Source: an uncultured Aeromonadaceae bacterium (GTDB lineage Bacteria > Pseudomonadota > Gammaproteobacteria > Enterobacterales > Aeromonadaceae). From it: a DNA stretch of 64,000 nucleotides. Shown in pieces: positions 58,690-64,000 of this stretch (position 1 is its first letter; each line of letters begins with the position of its first letter). The DNA is taken from positions 1 through 64,000 of the forward strand of contig CAMFKP010000010.1 in NCBI GenBank assembly GCA_945957385.1, written 5' to 3'. Under the pieces are notes generated by a model that saw nothing but the letters and a program-made list of their open reading frames with translations, made no database searches and was not told where the DNA came from. The position numbers and the translations under genes were made by a program.

Positions 58690-61600
58690 CAGCTTCTTGC
58701 GCCTGTTGGTCTGGCTGATACATCAGGAACAAGCGGGCAGCAGGGAGCGTAAACTTGCCGCGACTCCCGAGGCGAAGTAATTGCCGTTGCACCAGTTCAC
58801 CTGAAAGCTCAGGTACGGGGACCTGATAACTCAGTACTCCCTCTTCAAATTGGCTGCGGGTGAAGTCAACCGGAGTGTCGTTGCCATCTAAGCCTGCAAT
58901 GGCAATACCCCAGGTTGAGGGTTCGATACTGCCTCCTGGCGGTAGTGGTACTTCAAGTAATCCGTATCGGTAACGTTGTCCTGCTTGCGGTTGCAACTTT
59001 ACTTCGTCAACGTACAGGCGGTTAGTCTGCAACGCTGTAAGTGAAGTGACTGGTTTGGCTTGATAGCCGGCATTGTTTTCCAACGGAACCAGTTCATACA
59101 ACGTGCGCTTGATGCTCACCGGCAGTGTATCCGCCGTCGTGGTACGACTGCGGTACTGCAGCGTCAGCGTGTGTTCGCTACCCGTGTCGCCCGTGATGCG
59201 TAATGACTGTGGTGGCACCTTGCCCTGCCAGTGCCAGACAGTTGCACCACTGATACTGGTTTGGGCACGCCAGTCCCCTTCTGGAGTCATGTGGTCGTTA
59301 GTCGTAGCCAATGATGATTGCCGGATCCAGTCGAGCAGAACAGCTCGATCCAGAGTCGGCATGGCGCGTGCCGCCGAGATGATCTGCTGGTCTGCGGCGG
59401 AGTCAGATGGGCGAATTAACCATTGTATCAGTGCTGAGTCGGCAGTTTTGGCAACATCCTGAAGTGTCTGCAGACGTTGTTGCAAGGCCGCGGCAGGTTC
59501 GCTGTGCAGTTGATGATGCAGGCGCTGGCTGAGTAGTGTCGCCAAAACCAACCCATCATGGCTGTCGGGGGACAGCATGATCAGACTGGCACCAGGTGTA
59601 ACGATTGTGCGGTCGTTGGTCTCTGGAGGCTGGCCCCATTGAGCTAATAACGCGTCATCTGCACCTTGTAATAGGTTTTGGATAGGCAGCCCCATCTGCT
59701 GCATCCAACCAAGAGCCAATAGACGATGCAGTAGTGGTTCATTCTGGCCATTCTGCTGGTAAAGAGCCAACAGCGCATCACCTTGCCCTTCGGGCAGCGG
59801 GAGGCCCAGGCTTTGCATCGTGAACCAGTCGACGTAGTAGGCATAACTGCTTAATAGCAGGGTGCCCTGTGTTTGGTCTCCCCACCAGCCAAAGCTGCCA
59901 TCAGGATTAGCCATGTGCACGAGACGCAGACGCTGGGTCAGTAAGGTCTGGCGCAGCGGTTCTGCTAGTTGAGGATCGGTCTGTAATCGGTAGGCGATAG
60001 CCAGTGGTAATAAACGACTGGCCGTTTGCTCGAGACAGCCGTACGGGTAGTCGATCAGAGAGTCCATCAGGTTGCGTAGCGCCGCCGCATGGGAGTCATC
60101 AGCGTAGAGCTCAATCTTGTCGGCATCAGCAGGGAGTGACAGCGTGAGGTTATTCCCGGGCTGAATTTTTTCCAGGCGTTGTTGGTGCTGGCTGCGCCAG
60201 TCGACAGGTTCAAGCGATATGGTTGTTTCCAGCGCATCGGTTTGTGTCGCTGCTTGCAGCTGCACTGGAAGTGGTTGTGCCTGATGGAGGTGAACGGATT
60301 GTCGCAGCCAGTTTGGTCCGGGAGCCAGTGCGATGGATGAATCTTGTTGCAGCGATGGCCACTGGATGGTCGCTGGCTGCTCTTTATCTCCACGATTAAA
60401 GGCAATCCATTCCAGAGTAGGTTGATCACCCTGACGGAAATGGGTCGGCCCGCTCCATTTGAGGTAGAACGGTTTGTCAGACAGAACGGTTTGTTGCTGT
60501 TGGCCGACGATTCCATCATCGGTATAAGCACGCACCACCACGCGCCAGCGTGTTAGCGCATCGGGCATCACGAAGCTGACTTCTGCCTTGCCATCGGCGT
60601 CGGTAATGACGTCAGGGCGCCACAAGGCGGTATCCTGGTCGTCGCGTCGCGGTCGCTCCAATACCTTGACTCCGCGCTCATGTCGCTGGTTGGCGGGGGT
60701 GATACCGTTGCCCAGATGCGGAATAGACATATCATAGGTAATGAAGTTCAGGCTGGAGGTCGTTCTGACATTGTTACGGCGCGGATGATAGAAGAACTGA
60801 TGAATATCTGGCGCCAGCTCTGGTTGCAGCAGATAAACCATTTCATCCACCACACTGACGACGACATGGCTGGACTTGGGCTGGCCATTGACGTGGGTAT
60901 TCAATGTGAGTTTGACGTTTTCTCCTGGCAGATAACGGGATTTGTCACTGCTAATACCGATCGTTACCTGTGGTTGGCGAACCAGCAGGCCGACATTTCG
61001 GAATTGATAGTCACCATTTTGTACGTTCAGTACTGATAGCGTCATGTTCGGTGCGTATTCTGCCTGAATAGGTATTTTCAGCTCCCACTGGGTGGCATTT
61101 AACTTGCGCGCTTGCACCCAGTCCGCGCCTTCAGACAGCAAGGCGTGGTGTTCAATGCCATCACGTTCTAGCGTTACCAGGGCCTCATCGGTGGCGGCAG
61201 GGAACGAAAGCAGCAATGTGGCGGTTTTCCCCGCATCGTAACGCGATTGATCAGGGTGAATCTCGATGACGCCAGGGGCGGTTTGCAGTCCTGGTCCGGC
61301 GACCCAGTGGCTGGTGGCGGCGATCAGATTGCCGGCTGAATCGCGAAGTGTGAGACGATATGACCCTGGGTCTGACAAGGGCAAATCCAGCGAGTTACTG
61401 CCCGCGGCCAATGCTCCCTCCACCAGTTTGCGATCCTCAAGACGTAACCACTGGTACCGGGCCGGTGCTTCAGCTGGATTGGTGTTTTGACCATTGGCGG
61501 TATGCCAGCTGAATGTAATGGTATCTCCGGGTTGACTGAACTGGCGTGGGGCTTCGATTCGATACGGAGTCATGCCGCGCTCGATCAGGATCTCCAGTGT

Positions 61601-63304
61601 TCGCTTGACGCGCCATGCCGCATCGTCATTGGCCAATAACGTCAATACGTACCGACTCGGTTCTGAGGCAGGAGGCAGTGTGAAACTGGCTTCCCCCTGA
61701 GCATCACTTTTTAACTCCTGTTGTTGCAGCTTGACTGGAAACTGGGCGGAGAAGCGCAACTCATCTTCAACCATGCTGAGTTGCTGACCTTTCAAGCTGG
61801 CTGATATGTCAGCATTGGCCACTGGCGTGCCATCGGGATAATGTAAGCGAATCTTGCCGGTGACAGGCTCTCCCGTTTTGAAGTTCGGTTTGTCCAGCTG
61901 CATCTCGATGTCAAAGTGTGGCTTGATATATTCGGCAACCCGAAATGCGGCACTATAGCTATCGCCATTTAGCGTGGCCCGAATCTCATATCCACCAGGA
62001 ATGGCATTGTCTGGCAAGATCACGCTGGCATCGGCCCCCGAACTGGCTTGCCAGGGTCGATGCTGCTCCAATAACGGCAGGCCGGAGGGATCGATCACGC
62101 TGACCGTCAGTTCATTGGCATTGACTAAAGTGGAGGTCCTGGCGTCGGTAAAATGCCGAGCCAAGAACTTCATTTGTACCTTGTCACCCGGACGATAGAG
62201 TGGTCTATCGGTCACTGTATAGAGCTTGGTGTTGTAGATTTCACTGTCGTAATAGAAGTTTTCTGCAATCGTCAGACCGCCCTGTTTATCGAGGGCCAAC
62301 AGATAGCTGTGCTCTGGGCTGGAATGGTTAAGCAACGCTAAGCCTTGCCTATCGGTGGTCTGCCGCTTCAATGTCCCCAAGCCATCAGTCCAGATGACAT
62401 CTGTGCCTGTAGCGGGCTTGCCACTGTGCCTATCTACGCTCCATGCCAGCAATTGTTGGCCCGCAATCTTGCTGATCAATACCGAGTTGGAGACAAACAC
62501 CAGAGTGGTTGCCCGATGTCCACCTATGATCGCCTCAACCAGATACAGTCCGGGAGCCTGTTTGCCCAGTGGCACCATGACATTGCCGGGACGTGATGCG
62601 ATGAAGTCACTACTACTGCCTTCGAGCCGGACTCCATTTGGTGGTGTAATACCTTTGGCCTGCCAAATGGGGTAACGGAATTGGGTGATGAGAGGTAGGG
62701 ATTTTAATGGTGCATAGGGTGCAGGTGCCTCATAACGCGTAGGTTCCGGAATGTATTGGCTGGTGGCTAGCTCCGGAACATGGGCGGTAACCTTTTGTCT
62801 TCCCTCTGCGGAAAAAACGCGTTGCCATGAGCGGCGCGAGCTCTTGTACCATGAGTCCCACAAATAGCTCAGTGTATTGGCCGCACCTTCACCGCGGTAT
62901 TCGGCCTTCACCAGAACGCGGTGCAGATTCTTTTGCTGTTGCAAAAAACTCAGCGGATCTGGAATGCGGTACAGGCGGATATCTGCTCCGCCATACTGCT
63001 CCAGATAGTATTGCTCCCGGGCATTGGCCTCGATACGAACGCGCGCCTCTTCATCACTCCCATAGCTGCTGTCACTGAGGAGATAGAAACTGGATCCGCT
63101 CAGCGGGGTATAGTTGCTGACAGGGACCGGCTGCAGGGATGCCTGCTGCTCAGCCAATGTTGCCCTTTGCTCATCAGGTGTTAGCGTGTCGCCATCAGCT
63201 TTCGCCAGACAGGGTAGACAGCTCAGCGTGACAAAAAGCCCAGCCGATAGAAGCCGAGAAAATTGGGATTGTTTTCTGTAGGTTGCCACCGTGTGTCCTT
63301 CCAT
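58658..63304 (-). CDS. yfaS: Bacterial alpha-2-macroglobulin (YfaS/MagD-like) with thioester motif
   Basis: 1548 aa; MG domains (FLTDRPLYRPGDKVQMKF type: TDRPLYRPGDKVQMKF); ALWRPDVITDADGKAEVSFVMPDALTRWRV; DYPYGCLEQTASRLLPL. Confidence 0.93.
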   Translation of the reverse strand: MEGHTVATYRKQSQFSRLLSAGLFVTLSCLPCLAKADGDTLTPDEQRATLAEQQASLQPVPVSNYTPLSGSSFYLLSDSSYGSDEEARVRIEANAREQYYLEQYGGADIRLYRIPDPLSFLQQQKNLHRVLVKAEYRGEGAANTLSYLWDSWYKSSRRSWQRVFSAEGRQKVTAHVPELATSQYIPEPTRYEAPAPYAPLKSLPLITQFRYPIWQAKGITPPNGVRLEGSSSDFIASRPGNVMVPLGKQAPGLYLVEAIIGGHRATTLVFVSNSVLISKIAGQQLLAWSVDRHSGKPATGTDVIWTDGLGTLKRQTTDRQGLALLNHSSPEHSYLLALDKQGGLTIAENFYYDSEIYNTKLYTVTDRPLYRPGDKVQMKFLARHFTDARTSTLVNANELTVSVIDPSGLPLLEQHRPWQASSGADASVILPDNAIPGGYEIRATLNGDSYSAAFRVAEYIKPHFDIEMQLDKPNFKTGEPVTGKIRLHYPDGTPVANADISASLKGQQLSMVEDELRFSAQFPVKLQQQELKSDAQGEASFTLPPASEPSRYVLTLLANDDAAWRVKRTLEILIERGMTPYRIEAPRQFSQPGDTITFSWHTANGQNTNPAEAPARYQWLRLEDRKLVEGALAAGSNSLDLPLSDPGSYRLTLRDSAGNLIAATSHWVAGPGLQTAPGVIEIHPDQSRYDAGKTATLLLSFPAATDEALVTLERDGIEHHALLSEGADWVQARKLNATQWELKIPIQAEYAPNMTLSVLNVQNGDYQFRNVGLLVRQPQVTIGISSDKSRYLPGENVKLTLNTHVNGQPKSSHVVVSVVDEMVYLLQPELAPDIHQFFYHPRRNNVRTTSSLNFITYDMSIPHLGNGITPANQRHERGVKVLERPRRDDQDTALWRPDVITDADGKAEVSFVMPDALTRWRVVVRAYTDDGIVGQQQQTVLSDKPFYLKWSGPTHFRQGDQPTLEWIAFNRGDKEQPATIQWPSLQQDSSIALAPGPNWLRQSVHLHQAQPLPVQLQAATQTDALETTISLEPVDWRSQHQQRLEKIQPGNNLTLSLPADADKIELYADDSHAAALRNLMDSLIDYPYGCLEQTASRLLPLAIAYRLQTDPQLAEPLRQTLLTQRLRLVHMANPDGSFGWWGDQTQGTLLLSSYAYYVDWFTMQSLGLPLPEGQGDALLALYQQNGQNEPLLHRLLALGWMQQMGLPIQNLLQGADDALLAQWGQPPETNDRTIVTPGASLIMLSPDSHDGLVLATLLSQRLHHQLHSEPAAALQQRLQTLQDVAKTADSALIQWLIRPSDSAADQQIISAARAMPTLDRAVLLDWIRQSSLATTNDHMTPEGDWRAQTSISGATVWHWQGKVPPQSLRITGDTGSEHTLTLQYRSRTTTADTLPVSIKRTLYELVPLENNAGYQAKPVTSLTALQTNRLYVDEVKLQPQAGQRYRYGLLEVPLPPGGSIEPSTWGIAIAGLDGNDTPVDFTRSQFEEGVLSYQVPVPELSGELVQRQLLRLGSRGKFTLPAARLFLMYQPDQQAQEADVQTAQWHID

Positions 63305-63867
63305 TGCGTCATTTGTTGCAGGCTGACGGCACGCAGGCCGTTGTCATTGGGGGTGATGGTTCCTGTGTGATAGGCGATGTACTGTCCCATCCATACCATC
63401 AGGTGTTGTGCATCCCCCTGATCAAAAAACAATAAGTCGCCAGGTTGTGCATCATTAACAGAGCGGCCGACAAATACACTGTTGTGTTGAACCAATGCCT
63501 GCGCTGTGACGAATGCTTTAATCTCGCCATCAATGTCCTGCCAACGGAAACGCAGTTGTTGTCGTTGCTGTGCTTGCAAGGTTAATGGCGGTGGCAGTTT
63601 TTCAGCCGCAATACCGCTGGCTTGTTGCCAGCGCAGATCGTGTTCGGCCAGTGCCTCACTGACAGCAAAACGGATCAAGCCAGCGCAGTCCCTGTGTACC
63701 CAGCGAGGCGATGGCCGCCGGATTTGCTCATCCACTAAACGCACGAACCAGGCACGAAAGCGTTGTGACTGCTGACTATTCAGTTGCAAGCCTTGTGCTT
63801 GCGAGTCAACTTCCAGGCCTAGCACTGGCGTCGTCATCAGCAGCACAGAGAGCAACAGCCACTTCAT
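63223..63867 (-). CDS. yfaT: DUF1175 protein (YfaT-like)
   Basis: RAWFVRLVDEQIRRPSPRWVHRDCAGLIRFAVSEAL; yfa operon position. Confidence 0.87.
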   Translation of the reverse strand: MKWLLLSVLLMTTPVLGLEVDSQAQGLQLNSQQSQRFRAWFVRLVDEQIRRPSPRWVHRDCAGLIRFAVSEALAEHDLRWQQASGIAAEKLPPPLTLQAQQRQQLRFRWQDIDGEIKAFVTAQALVQHNSVFVGRSVNDAQPGDLLFFDQGDAQHLMVWMGQYIAYHTGTITPNDNGLRAVSLQQMTQWKDTRWQPTENNPNFLGFYRLGFLSR

Positions 63868-64000
63868 TGAGCCTCATCCTGCCAGCGCAGTGGATACCAG
63901 TGACTGCCTTCTGTAAGCGTAAAATGTTGCCTTACCTCGGTTTGAATGGAGAGCGGTGGCATGCCGGCGAGTGTTTTCAGTCGCGGCTGAAGGTAATAGC
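63864..64000 (-). CDS. yfaA: Partial C-terminus of probable DUF2138 protein (YfaA-like), truncated by the window end
   Basis: Open frame ...YYLQPRLKTLAGMPPLSIQTEVRQHFTLTEGSHWYPLRWQDEAQ* with ATGA overlap to yfaT; assignment mainly from operon order. Confidence 0.6.
   Translation of the reverse strand, partial: YYLQPRLKTLAGMPPLSIQTEVRQHFTLTEGSHWYPLRWQDEAQ

Overview
The window is a gammaproteobacterial chromosome segment. The exeAB pair and overall gene order look Aeromonadales-like; taxonomy is inferred from gene content only. Roughly 0.9-29.5 kb is conserved housekeeping: yibHI, tRNA-Ile2(CAU), the rpsU-yqeY-dnaG-rpoD macromolecular synthesis operon, tsaD, plsY, folBK, cca, exeAB, a pit/DUF47 phosphate pair, ygiF-glnE, cutA-dsbD, aspA, fxsA and groESL. 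The remainder is more accessory: an AT-richer MerR/oxidoreductase cassette; three PhoA-family alkaline phosphatases around a zrg-like zinc-uptake operon; a starch locus with a lipoprotein GH13, a multi-module GH13 amylase and a 1535-aa GH57/GH119-like multi-modular enzyme; an Lrp/YjeH pair; guaC with a terminator hairpin in its leader; and a yfaA-T-S-Q-P (bacterial alpha-2-macroglobulin) operon cut by the window end. The best second-look candidates are the starch locus (GH119-like enzyme, a carbohydrate-binding-like module shared by two neighbouring genes, tandem LacI/CRE-like operators), the thioester-bearing YfaS operon, the guaC leader, the promoter embedded in the merR stop region, and the alkaline phosphatase/zinc-transport cluster. 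No CRISPR array, IS element, prophage or rRNA was recognised.
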